33,405 nt of DNA from an uncultured Sphingomonadaceae bacterium (lineage in GTDB: Bacteria > Pseudomonadota > Alphaproteobacteria > Sphingomonadales > Sphingomonadaceae). Position 1 is the stretch's first letter; each line of letters begins with the position of its first letter. The stretch spans positions 1 through 33,405 of the forward strand of contig CAMLKX010000002.1 in NCBI GenBank assembly GCA_946480515.1. The letters run 5' to 3'. This document shows, piece by piece, positions 26,804 to 33,405 of this stretch. A program made the position numbers and the translations under genes. The notes under the pieces were generated by a model. The model saw nothing but the letters and a program-made list of their open reading frames with translations, ran no database searches and had not been told where the DNA came from.

Positions 26804-27259
26804 TCACCCGGCGTCCACGCGCAGCCGTGTGAGGCGAATCGACTTGATCCGCCAGCCGTCGCTCAGCCGCACATAACGCTCGTGGTAATGACCATAGCCG
26901 TGGAGCCAGCGGAACGGCAGCGGGGAGCCCTCGCTGACCCACAGTTTGTCTTCCATGGCCCAGATCCCGGAGGCGAAGTCCGGCGTCTCGATTGTGATTT
27001 CCGGCATGTGCCCATGGTGCACCGTCGTCACCGGCTCGAGGATCGGACGGAGCTTGGCGATATATTCGGCCGCCCCATAGGTCAGCTGGCTCTCGTCCCA
27101 TTGGACCGCGGCGGCGCGGAAATCCGCCTCCAGGTCCGGCGCGAAAACCGCCTCCAGTCCGGCCCAGTCCTTACTGTCCATGGTGCGGAAATAGCGCGCT
27201 TTAAGAGCAGTGATTTCAAGCACCGCGGTAAGAGTTTCTGAATCGGTCATCATACCCAT
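26804..27259 (-). CDS. Nuclear transport factor 2 (SnoaL-like) family protein
   Basis: The 151-aa protein has the NTF2/SnoaL alpha+beta cone fold: LKARYFRTMDSKDWAGLEAVFAPD, then VTTVHHGHMPEITI and WLHGYGHYHERYVRLSDGWRI. Members are isomerases, dehydratases, hydrolases or simple ligand binders, so the reaction cannot be named. The first ATG (27259) overlaps the stop of the RmlC-like gene as TGATG, which favours it over the ATGs at 27253 and 27250. It is the last gene of the four-gene operon. Confidence 0.85.
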   Translation of the reverse strand: MGMMTDSETLTAVLEITALKARYFRTMDSKDWAGLEAVFAPDLEADFRAAAVQWDESQLTYGAAEYIAKLRPILEPVTTVHHGHMPEITIETPDFASGIWAMEDKLWVSEGSPLPFRWLHGYGHYHERYVRLSDGWRIKSIRLTRLRVDAG

Positions 27260-27810
27260 CAGAATGAAGTTTGTGGGCGATCAGGGTCAAGCAATGGCCA
27301 GCTGGCGTCCTTGTCGGAAATCACACTCACCGGCAGCGGCCAGGAGATATTCAGAACCGGATCATTGTACCGTACGCCGCCCTCACTCGCTGGCGTGTAG
27401 TAACCCGACACCAGATATGTGACCTCAACATCGTCGGTCAGCGTCTGGAAGCCATGGCCGAACCCAGGTGGCACGTACAGCTGCCGCTGATTTCGGTCGG
27501 CCAGCTCAAAACCCTGATGCTTGAGAAAGGTTGGGGACCCGCGGCGCAAGTCGACGATTGTGTCGACGATTGCCCCGCGGGTGCAGCGAACGAGCTTCGC
27601 TTCCGTATCAGGGCTGCGTTGATAGTGAAGGCCGCGCAGCGTCCCCTTCGTGGCCGATACGGACACATTCTGCTGAACATAGTCGGTGACCAGTCCGTGC
27701 GCGGCGAACTCCTTGCGGCACATCGATCGCGCGAACGTGCCTCGCTCGTCCCCTCTGGTTTCCAACTCGATCAGCCACACATCCTTGAGGTTGGTCGGAT
27801 GAAAAATCAT
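27259..27810 (-). CDS. rfbC: dTDP-4-dehydrorhamnose 3,5-epimerase (RmlC/RfbC) family protein
   Basis: The 183-aa cupin has the RmlC signatures: TLRGLHYQ with catalytic H62, LYVPPGFGHGF, a Tyr at about 132 (TYLVSGYY), and the C-terminal YNDPVLNISWPL and ISDKD segments. It should epimerise a 4-keto-6-deoxy nucleotide sugar at C3/C5 or C3 only. No rmlA, rmlB or rmlD lies nearby, so dTDP-rhamnose is not implied and the sugar is unknown. Its ATG overlaps the stop of the upstream oxidoreductase (ATGA, 27807-27810). Confidence 0.88.
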   Translation of the reverse strand: MIFHPTNLKDVWLIELETRGDERGTFARSMCRKEFAAHGLVTDYVQQNVSVSATKGTLRGLHYQRSPDTEAKLVRCTRGAIVDTIVDLRRGSPTFLKHQGFELADRNQRQLYVPPGFGHGFQTLTDDVEVTYLVSGYYTPASEGGVRYNDPVLNISWPLPVSVISDKDASWPLLDPDRPQTSF

Positions 27811-29147
27811 TGCGCCATCGCCCGCGCCGGTTGCGTCGCCGATGCGAACATCGCGCGCTGCTCCTCGTAAAGCCGATCAGCAGTCCGGCCGGCAGGGAAC
27901 TCGACATCCCCAAAAGTAAGCGGCTGATCCTCTGCCACATCACGCACCAGGGTTGCCCCAACGGCTAGCCCCATCGGCAGCAGCCCTTCCGCTTCCATCA
28001 CCGAATAATTCTCGGCAACTCCGTAAGCTTCATATCCGCCGAACTGGCTGATCCTGTCACCGCGGCGAAGCGCTTTCTTGGCGACTGCGATCACGCCTAC
28101 TCGTGGCCCGGCCTGAGGGGCAAGCACCGCATCCCCGAAAAGAACCGCCCGGGCGACCGAGGTTGGAACTTCGAAATGGCAGAGGTGGTAGGGTGTGTAG
28201 AAGCAGTAATAGGGTCCGGCGCCGAGCTTGTAGAGAGCAAGATAATGCTGCTGGCGGGGGTCGTCGCACGTGCCGAGCACGAACACGCCAGGTCCGGGTC
28301 GCGCGCCAACCACATAGTCGACGATCCCGGTGTCACAGCCCGCCAGTGCCGCTTCGAACCCGCTGACCGTCTCCTCCAGAGGAACCAACGGAGCAGTCGG
28401 ATCACCCCCGGAAAAATCGGGCCCGATCATTCCCCGCTGTGCAACGGAAAAGCCAGTGCCGTTGGCGACGATCGCCTGTTCGAACGAGATTTTGGTGCCG
28501 TCCGCGAATGACGCGACCATCTCCGGCTTCTGCCCCCAGCGCTCGGCGAATTGCTGTTGCGTCGTTGGATTTCGCTTCGGATCGTGCAGTCCCTTGATGT
28601 TCCCGCACAGCCGCGGCTGCACCCCAATGCCCTGGACAAAGCGGAAAAGGTTCATCTCAACGCCTGGCTGGTCGCCGTCGGAAAAGCTGTAGATCACGCC
28701 CGCAGAGTCCGCCTTCGCCCTGAGGATTGGGCCGACCGTTCCATCCAGCTCCGCATTCATCTGGACGACATGCTTGCCGGCAGTGATCGCCGCCAGCACG
28801 ACCTCGGCGCCATAATCGACCGAGCCGGTCACCTCGATCACCGCATCGACACCATCAGCAGCGACGAGTGCCAGCGCATCCTCGGTCGCGACTGGCTGCC
28901 CAGCCGCGATGGTTCGTCCAATTGCGGCTGGCCCTTCGACCTGAACTGGCTCGATGCCAAGCTGCCGCCATGCATCGAGCGCAGGTCCGATCCTCCGATT
29001 GGCGATGCCGACCAGCTGCATCCCCTTGGTCACGGTCACAATTTGCCGGGCAACACCCGAGCCCATGAAGCCGGCGCCCACCAGCCCGACCCTAATCGGA
29101 CGGCCTTCCGCCTCCAGCTTGGCAAGGGCGGTGTCGACAATGATCAC
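27807..29147 (-). CDS. Homoserine dehydrogenase-like/SAF-domain NAD(P) oxidoreductase (DRL/DXR-II-like superfamily)
   Basis: The 446-aa protein has an N-terminal Rossmann domain with VGLVGAGFMG (20-29), GVDAVIEVTGSVDYGAEVVLAAITAGKHVV split across the strand-helix repeat, and VIYSFSDGDQPGVEMNLF. A central catalytic region contains YYCFYTPYHLCHFEVP. The C-terminal SAF-like domain (about 345-430) contains VIAVAKKALRRGDRI. From memory, length and layout match DRL, the Brucella alternative DXP reductoisomerase, and relatives often mislabelled FlgA-like. Here the neighbours are nucleotide-sugar enzymes, so the substrate is more likely a sugar derivative than DXP; that is inference. It overlaps both neighbours by 4 bp. 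Confidence 0.82.
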   Translation of the reverse strand: MIIVDTALAKLEAEGRPIRVGLVGAGFMGSGVARQIVTVTKGMQLVGIANRRIGPALDAWRQLGIEPVQVEGPAAIGRTIAAGQPVATEDALALVAADGVDAVIEVTGSVDYGAEVVLAAITAGKHVVQMNAELDGTVGPILRAKADSAGVIYSFSDGDQPGVEMNLFRFVQGIGVQPRLCGNIKGLHDPKRNPTTQQQFAERWGQKPEMVASFADGTKISFEQAIVANGTGFSVAQRGMIGPDFSGGDPTAPLVPLEETVSGFEAALAGCDTGIVDYVVGARPGPGVFVLGTCDDPRQQHYLALYKLGAGPYYCFYTPYHLCHFEVPTSVARAVLFGDAVLAPQAGPRVGVIAVAKKALRRGDRISQFGGYEAYGVAENYSVMEAEGLLPMGLAVGATLVRDVAEDQPLTFGDVEFPAGRTADRLYEEQRAMFASATQPARAMAQ

Positions 29148-30223
29148 GCTGCGACCTCGACCAACTCCGGACTGGCTGGACCCGCCCAGCGCAGATCGGA
29201 ACTGAGACGTCCCGCTGTAATGTGATCCTGCAGCACCTTGAGCCGGATCCAGTTTGAAGTGCGGAAATTCGGGTCAGCGAAGCCCATCCCACTGAGCCCC
29301 GCGACTAGACGCTCAACGGATTGCTGCAAGCTCAGTGCGGGCTGATGTGCGGGAGCCAGCTTCGCGAACAGCCCGAAGTCGACCTTGTACGACCGGCTGT
29401 CCGCCGGAGCGCTGGTGTTGATCGACACCTTCGTTCCCGGCACCGCGGCGGCGACCCGTTCGGCCAGTTCGCGCACCGTGTAATTGCCCGCATCCTTGCC
29501 GGCGTTCACCGTGAGCATTCGCCCGCCGTTCGACGCGTCCCGGCTGGCTCCCCACTCGATTGCGCGGGCCATGTCCGCGACGTCGATCAGGGGACGCCAA
29601 GGCGTTCCATCGCTGAGCACGGTGATCTCACCGCTGGACAGGGCGCAAGCGACGAAATCGTTCAGCACCAGATCGAGCCGAAGCCGATCGGACATCCCGC
29701 AGGCGGTGGCGAAGCGCAGGCAGGTGATCGTCATGTCCGTATCGAGTTGCGCCAGCCCCTGTTCCGTGCCGATCTTGGATGACGCATAAGCCGTCATCGG
29801 GTTCAGCTCATCGTCCTCCCGCCGCGCCGGGCCAGACGCGACTCCATAGACGCTGCAGCTGGATGCAAAGACGAAGTTGCGGACTCCTGCGGAACTGGCA
29901 AGCTTCGCCAGCCCAACCGAGGCATCCTGGTTAATCGCGCGAGTAACCTCCGCGAAACGGTCCCCCATCGGGTCGTTTGAGATCGCCGCCAGGTGAACGA
30001 CCGCATCGACGCTGCTCAGCAGTTTCTCGTCGATCGTCCGCACGTCCCCGAAAATCTGCCGGTCCAGCAGACGCTCCGGAAGGAATTCGCACCCGGTGAG
30101 GCAATGGGCGAAAAAGCCACTGTCGAAGCCAATAAGTTCGGCCGCCGGCCAGACTGACCGCAGGCGACGGCCAACCGCAGGGCCGACATAGCCCATGTTC
30201 CCGGTGATCAGAATCTTTTGCAT
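29144..30223 (-). CDS. NAD-dependent epimerase/dehydratase (extended SDR)
   Basis: The 359-aa extended SDR has the cofactor motif GNMGYVG (8-14), HLAAISNDP, the SSCSVYG active-site strand (about 121-127) and catalytic YASSK (Y146, K150). DGTPWRPLIDVADMARAI is the usual C-terminal substrate-domain block. Proteins of this kind act on nucleotide sugars; the reaction is unresolved. The ATG at 30223 directly precedes the Rossmann strand; the longer open frame to 30424 adds 67 residues that overlap the divergent flavoprotein start and look non-coding. It is the first gene of the leftward operon; its stop overlaps the next start (ATGA, 29144-29147). Confidence 0.9.
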   Translation of the reverse strand: MQKILITGNMGYVGPAVGRRLRSVWPAAELIGFDSGFFAHCLTGCEFLPERLLDRQIFGDVRTIDEKLLSSVDAVVHLAAISNDPMGDRFAEVTRAINQDASVGLAKLASSAGVRNFVFASSCSVYGVASGPARREDDELNPMTAYASSKIGTEQGLAQLDTDMTITCLRFATACGMSDRLRLDLVLNDFVACALSSGEITVLSDGTPWRPLIDVADMARAIEWGASRDASNGGRMLTVNAGKDAGNYTVRELAERVAAAVPGTKVSINTSAPADSRSYKVDFGLFAKLAPAHQPALSLQQSVERLVAGLSGMGFADPNFRTSNWIRLKVLQDHITAGRLSSDLRWAGPASPELVEVAA

Positions 30224-30282
30224 TGGGTAACTTTCGAGCGGCGAGTCGAACAGGATGCCGCTCTCTCGCCCGAGATACGGCA

Positions 30283-30314
30283 GCGCCTCTACATCCTTCT
30301 TCAGAGAGAGGCGC
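30283..30314. repeat. Perfect 8-bp inverted repeat in the divergent epimerase/flavoprotein intergenic region
   Basis: GCGCCTCT (30283-30290) and AGAGGCGC (30307-30314) are perfect complements across 16 bp. They lie in the epimerase upstream region next to a TTGACG on the minus strand (30319-30314). It may be an operator or a leader hairpin. Confidence 0.4.
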
Positions 30315-30360
30315 GTCAAGCCGCCGGAGCAGCAAATCCCGCAATGAGACAGGCCCCAAT

Positions 30361-30398
30361 GGCGCCGCGTTGAACCGCGGTGTAGCCTCGGCGGCGCC
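30361..30398. repeat. GC-rich inverted repeat upstream of the flavoprotein gene
   Basis: GGCGCCGC (30361-30368) and GCGGCGCC (30391-30398) are perfect complements. Part of the left arm can alternatively pair in a smaller stem, CCGCG (30365-30369) with CGCGG (30376-30380). It sits 25 bp before the ATG at 30423 and could fold in the leader RNA. Confidence 0.4.
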
Positions 30399-30422
30399 CA
30401 ATCAGGATCGTCAGCCGAACCC

Positions 30423-31526
30423 ATGCAGCCAAGCGTCGTTGTCGTCGGAGCCGGAGTGGTTGGACTTGCGGTCGCTCGAAGTCTGGCCGCGCGAGGGTAC
30501 GAGCCCCTGATCCTGGAAGCCGAGACTCAATTTGGCACCGGGACCAGCGCCCGCAACAGCGGGGTCATCCATGCAGGCATCTACTATGCCTCCGGCTCGC
30601 TCAAGGCGCAGCTGTGTGTTCGCGGGCTCGAGCTGCTCTATGACTATTGCGAGCGCAACCAGATCCCGCACGCGCGCATCGGCAAGATCATCTTCGCTCA
30701 TGACGAGGCGCAGATTGGGAATCTGGAGACGCTGGCTGCCGCGGCGCTGGCCAATGGCGCTCCCGATTGCAGGCTCGTCGGTCCGGCCGAGGCCGCGCGA
30801 TTTGAACCGGCCCTCTCATGCCGCGCCGCACTCCTGTCCCCGTCCACCGGGATCGTCGATCCGCAGGAGCTGATGGCGACTCTAGTCGGAGAAGCCGAGG
30901 CCAATGGCGCACAACTCGTCCTCAACACCTCAGTGACCGCCATCAGCCGCAATGGCGACCAGTGGGACATCTCTGTCGAGGGGTCGAGCGAACCGGCGCT
31001 AACCGTGGACCACGTCGTCAACTGCGCTGGCCTGGCGGCCCACCGGGTCGCGTCTTTGATCGAGGGGCTGGAGCCGCGGCATGTGCCGAAGGTGCGCTTC
31101 GCCAAGGGCAATTACTTCGCCTATTCCGGGCCTCACCCGTTCCGGCGGCTGGTCTATCCAATGCCGGAGCCGGGAGGACTTGGAACGCATCTCACTCTGG
31201 ATCTGGCGGGCCAGGCGCGGTTCGGACCAGACGTCGAATGGATCGACGAGATCGACTATATGGTCGACGAGCGCCGCAAGGAGCGCTTCCTGACCGCAGC
31301 CCGCAAAATCTGGAGCGACCTTGATCCCGAGCGGCTCCAGCCGGCCTATTGCGGAATTCGGCCGAAGCTGGACGACGGCAGCCGCTTTTCCGACTTTCTG
31401 ATCTCCGATCCCGCGGTCCACAGTCTGCCGGGGATCATCAACCTGTTCGGGCTCGAATCGCCGGGTCTGACCGCGAGCCTCGCCATCGGTGAGCTTGTCG
31501 CTGACCGTGTTGCGGCAGGAAAATAG
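30423..31526 (+). CDS. FAD-dependent oxidoreductase, L-2-hydroxyglutarate dehydrogenase-like
   Basis: The 367-aa DAO-family flavoprotein has the dinucleotide motif GAGVVGLAVA (9-18). The FAD-region block SARNSGVIHAGIYY (about 42-55) is characteristic of L-2-hydroxyglutarate dehydrogenase/LhgO-type enzymes. CGIRPKL and a C-terminal GLESPGLTASLAIGELVAD block complete the fold. The likely reaction is oxidation of L-2-hydroxyglutarate to 2-oxoglutarate with electrons passed to the quinone pool; a related 2-hydroxy acid is possible. It is divergent from the sugar operon and convergent with glk. No lglut or csiD-type gene is nearby. Confidence 0.88.
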   Translation: MQPSVVVVGAGVVGLAVARSLAARGYEPLILEAETQFGTGTSARNSGVIHAGIYYASGSLKAQLCVRGLELLYDYCERNQIPHARIGKIIFAHDEAQIGNLETLAAAALANGAPDCRLVGPAEAARFEPALSCRAALLSPSTGIVDPQELMATLVGEAEANGAQLVLNTSVTAISRNGDQWDISVEGSSEPALTVDHVVNCAGLAAHRVASLIEGLEPRHVPKVRFAKGNYFAYSGPHPFRRLVYPMPEPGGLGTHLTLDLAGQARFGPDVEWIDEIDYMVDERRKERFLTAARKIWSDLDPERLQPAYCGIRPKLDDGSRFSDFLISDPAVHSLPGIINLFGLESPGLTASLAIGELVADRVAAGK

Positions 31527-31547
31527 GCTCGGACCTTCGGCCGCGCG

Positions 31548-32519
31548 TCACTCGCCATGCTGGGCCGCGAATGCGGCGGCGGCGCCATAGAGCCCCGGTT
31601 GCGGATGAGAAATCAGTTTGACGGGCACGCCGTTCATCAGCGTTTCGAATCGCCCTTTCCCGGCGAAGCGTTGCGCAAAGCCCGATCTGGGCAGATGGTC
31701 GGCCAGCCGAAAACCAAGCCCACCCGCGATGACGACTCCACCCGGGCCATGCGTCAAGGCGAGGTCGCCAGCGACCGCTCCAAGGCAGAGGCAGAAGCGA
31801 TCAAGCGCCGCCGCGGCCAAGCTGTCGCTGCCGGATAGGGCCGCAGACCAGAGGTCCTTGTCGTTCATCGGACCGCAGACGCGCCCCTCAATCTCGGCAA
31901 GAACTTCGTGGATGTTGACCAGTCCCGGACCGGACACGATGCGCTCGATTGATACGCGCCGATACCGCTCCCGCATGCGCTGGAGAATGCGGTCCTCGAT
32001 GCTGTCCAGCGGCGCGAAATCGATATGACCGCCTTCGGTCGGAAGAACATGATAGCTTCCGTCGACCCGCAGCAGAATCGCAACGCCGAGGCCCGTTCCG
32101 GGGCCCACCACGGTAATTACCCCATTATCCGGCAACGGATTGGGCGGACCACAGACATAGCTCAGCTGGCTGGGATCAATCTGAGCGACCGCATGAGCAA
32201 TCGCTTCGAAGTCGTTGACCAGGGTAAAGCGATCGACGTTGAGCTTCTCGCAGATCAGCGCAGGGCGGATCAGCCACGGATTGTTGGTCAGCTTGAGGAC
32301 GTCACCGCGCACCGGCCCGGCGATTGCAATGCCTGCCGCGCGAGGCAGGGGGCGCTGCAGCTTCTGCTCGAATGCCTCCCAAGCAGTCTGCAGGCTGGCG
32401 TGCTCGGCTGTCCGGAGCACCGTCTCCTCGCCAAGCTGATGAATGCGATGGCCGTGAATTTCGGCGATCGCAAACCGCGCGTGAGTGCCGCCAATGTCGA
32501 CTGCGACAATCTCCGTCAT
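31548..32519 (-). CDS. glk: Glucokinase
   Basis: The 323-aa ROK-unrelated Glk-type kinase has the N-terminal phosphate loop VDIGGTHARFAIAE. The LVNDFEAIAHAV block holds the catalytic Asp, GPGTGLGVA is the second phosphate-binding loop, and EGGHIDFAP is present, all features of bacterial GlkA (PF02685). It phosphorylates glucose to glucose-6-phosphate in the cytosol, feeding the Entner-Doudoroff pathway usual for sphingomonads. It is monocistronic here, convergent with the flavoprotein gene and divergent from the cytochrome b gene across 165 bp. Confidence 0.94.
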   Translation of the reverse strand: MTEIVAVDIGGTHARFAIAEIHGHRIHQLGEETVLRTAEHASLQTAWEAFEQKLQRPLPRAAGIAIAGPVRGDVLKLTNNPWLIRPALICEKLNVDRFTLVNDFEAIAHAVAQIDPSQLSYVCGPPNPLPDNGVITVVGPGTGLGVAILLRVDGSYHVLPTEGGHIDFAPLDSIEDRILQRMRERYRRVSIERIVSGPGLVNIHEVLAEIEGRVCGPMNDKDLWSAALSGSDSLAAAALDRFCLCLGAVAGDLALTHGPGGVVIAGGLGFRLADHLPRSGFAQRFAGKGRFETLMNGVPVKLISHPQPGLYGAAAAFAAQHGE

Positions 32520-32684
32520 TGGCCGATCGCCAGAAGGGTCAGGTTCATCGTCGCCAATTCGTCAATTGCAGCGAAGGCGTCAATGCTCACCCGAAACCGT
32601 GGGCATGATCGTAGCGCCTTCGATGGAATTGCACCTGCGAACAATGTAACGTTCGCCAACCTGCAAGCGTTGCGAGGGGTGACG

Positions 32685-33405
32685 ATGCCCAATCAGCGTG
32701 ACCTACCCGCACCAGGGACGGACCGGAGTCCGCTGGTCTACCGGCATCGCTTGCTGACACGGCTGTGGCACTGGGTGAATGCGATCACGCTGCTCGTCAT
32801 GCTGATGAGCGGACTGATGATCTTCAACGCGCATCCGCGGCTCTACTGGGGTGAATATGGTGCGAACTTCGATCCAGCCTGGCTTGAGATCGGCGCCGAG
32901 GGAGCACGCGGGTATCTCCGCATTGGCGACCTTGAGCTGACCACGACCGGAGTGCTCGGGGCCTGGAATGATGCGAACGGGCTGCTTCAACGCCGGGCGT
33001 TCCCCGGTTGGGCGACCATCCCGAGCCACTACAGCCTGGCCGACGCGCGGCTGTGGCATCTCGCCTTCGCATGGCTGCTCGGCCTCGCCCTCCTGGTTTA
33101 TCTGCTCTGGTCGGTCATCAACCGCCACTTGGGCGACCTCTTGCCGAGCAGGAAGGAACTGGCGCCCCGTCACATCTGGCACGACATCAAGCAGCACGCC
33201 CGGCTTCGATTTCCGGCGGGCGAGGCGGCTCGCCGCTACAACATCCTCCAGAAGCTGTCCTACTCAGTCGTCCTGTTCGGACTCCTGCCGCTGGCCATTC
33301 TGACCGGCCTTGCCATGTCTCCTGCGCTGAATGCCTCGTGGCCGATTTTTCTCGACCTGTTCGGCGGACGGCGCGCGCCTGCCCCACCACAGGGCCAGGG
33401 GGCCC
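32685..33405 (+). CDS. Cytochrome b/b6-type membrane subunit, 3' end outside window
   Basis: The first 240 codons are present. RLLTRLWHWVNAITLLVMLMSGLMIF gives the first helix, split by H29, the expected heme ligand. A periplasmic stretch follows, then helix two (LWHLAFAWLLGLALLVYLLW), a cytosolic part with RFPAGEAARRYNILQKLSY, and helix three ending in FLDLFGG. This is the Ni/Fe-hydrogenase/thiosulfate-reductase-type di-heme cytochrome b fold; such subunits usually serve a molybdopterin oxidoreductase encoded next door, which here would be beyond the edge. GAGGGG precedes the ATG at 32685. The last ~12 codons look out of frame. Confidence 0.85.
   Translation, partial: MPNQRDLPAPGTDRSPLVYRHRLLTRLWHWVNAITLLVMLMSGLMIFNAHPRLYWGEYGANFDPAWLEIGAEGARGYLRIGDLELTTTGVLGAWNDANGLLQRRAFPGWATIPSHYSLADARLWHLAFAWLLGLALLVYLLWSVINRHLGDLLPSRKELAPRHIWHDIKQHARLRFPAGEAARRYNILQKLSYSVVLFGLLPLAILTGLAMSPALNASWPIFLDLFGGRRAPAPPQGQGA

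Noticed and set aside
27259..30223. Calling the operon a dTDP-rhamnose cluster
   Set aside because: Only an RmlC-like gene is present; RmlA, RmlB and RmlD are not in the window and the DRL-like protein has no place in that pathway.
1..33405. CRISPR arrays, IS elements, toxin-antitoxin pairs, riboswitches
   Set aside because: I found no regularly spaced repeats, transposase motifs, recognisable toxin or antitoxin pair, or riboswitch consensus on either strand by reading. No strong hairpin-plus-T-run terminator was seen either.

Overview
The window is GC-rich DNA packed with genes on both strands, from an alphaproteobacterium that most resembles a sphingomonad (Sphingomonas or a close relative). 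The assignment rests on an alpha-type SspB with a C-terminal ClpX-binding tail, DUF2585, DUF6894 and DUF6766 proteins, and the general look of the housekeeping proteins. It is inferred from protein recognition, not from a phylogenetic marker. No phage, IS element, integrase or CRISPR array is visible, and no gene-free stretch exceeds about 250 bp.

Positions 1-7.3 kb. A disrupted M1 metallopeptidase lipoprotein gene runs off the left edge. Divergent from it are a LytS-type histidine kinase, its LytTR response regulator and a small membrane protein. A leftward operon follows (ABC ATPase, ABC-2 permease, Tat-type MsrB), then a frame-broken queG and a small lipoprotein gene that overlaps it tail to tail.

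Positions 7.4-20.2 kb are core metabolism and housekeeping: PfkB-type adenosine kinase, APC amino-acid permease, HIT protein, SspB adaptor, fumC, DUF2585 protein, CorA, low-affinity iron permease-like protein, acnA with a small membrane protein behind it, GNAT acetyltransferase plus YgfZ, pyrC, and tRNA-Ser(GCU).

Positions 20.3-26.8 kb have a more accessory character. A Tat-exported GH79 glycosidase lies next to the tRNA. It is followed by small or stress-type genes: DUF6894, a 67-aa protein, a Crp/Fnr regulator, a stand-alone GAF protein, an SRPBCC protein coupled to a zinc alcohol dehydrogenase, and DUF6766.

Positions 26.8-30.4 kb hold a leftward run of four genes with overlapping ends: an SDR nucleotide-sugar epimerase/dehydratase, a homoserine-dehydrogenase-like/SAF oxidoreductase resembling the DRL (DXR-II) superfamily, an RmlC-like 3,5-epimerase and an NTF2/SnoaL-like protein. 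This is the best candidate for an uncharacterised pathway. To its right are an L-2-hydroxyglutarate dehydrogenase-like flavoprotein, glucokinase, and a cytochrome b/b6-type membrane subunit cut by the right edge.

Two genes, the M1 peptidase and queG, contain frame-breaking internal deletions, and the last ~35 bases of the cytochrome b gene also look out of frame. These may be real lesions or sequence errors.
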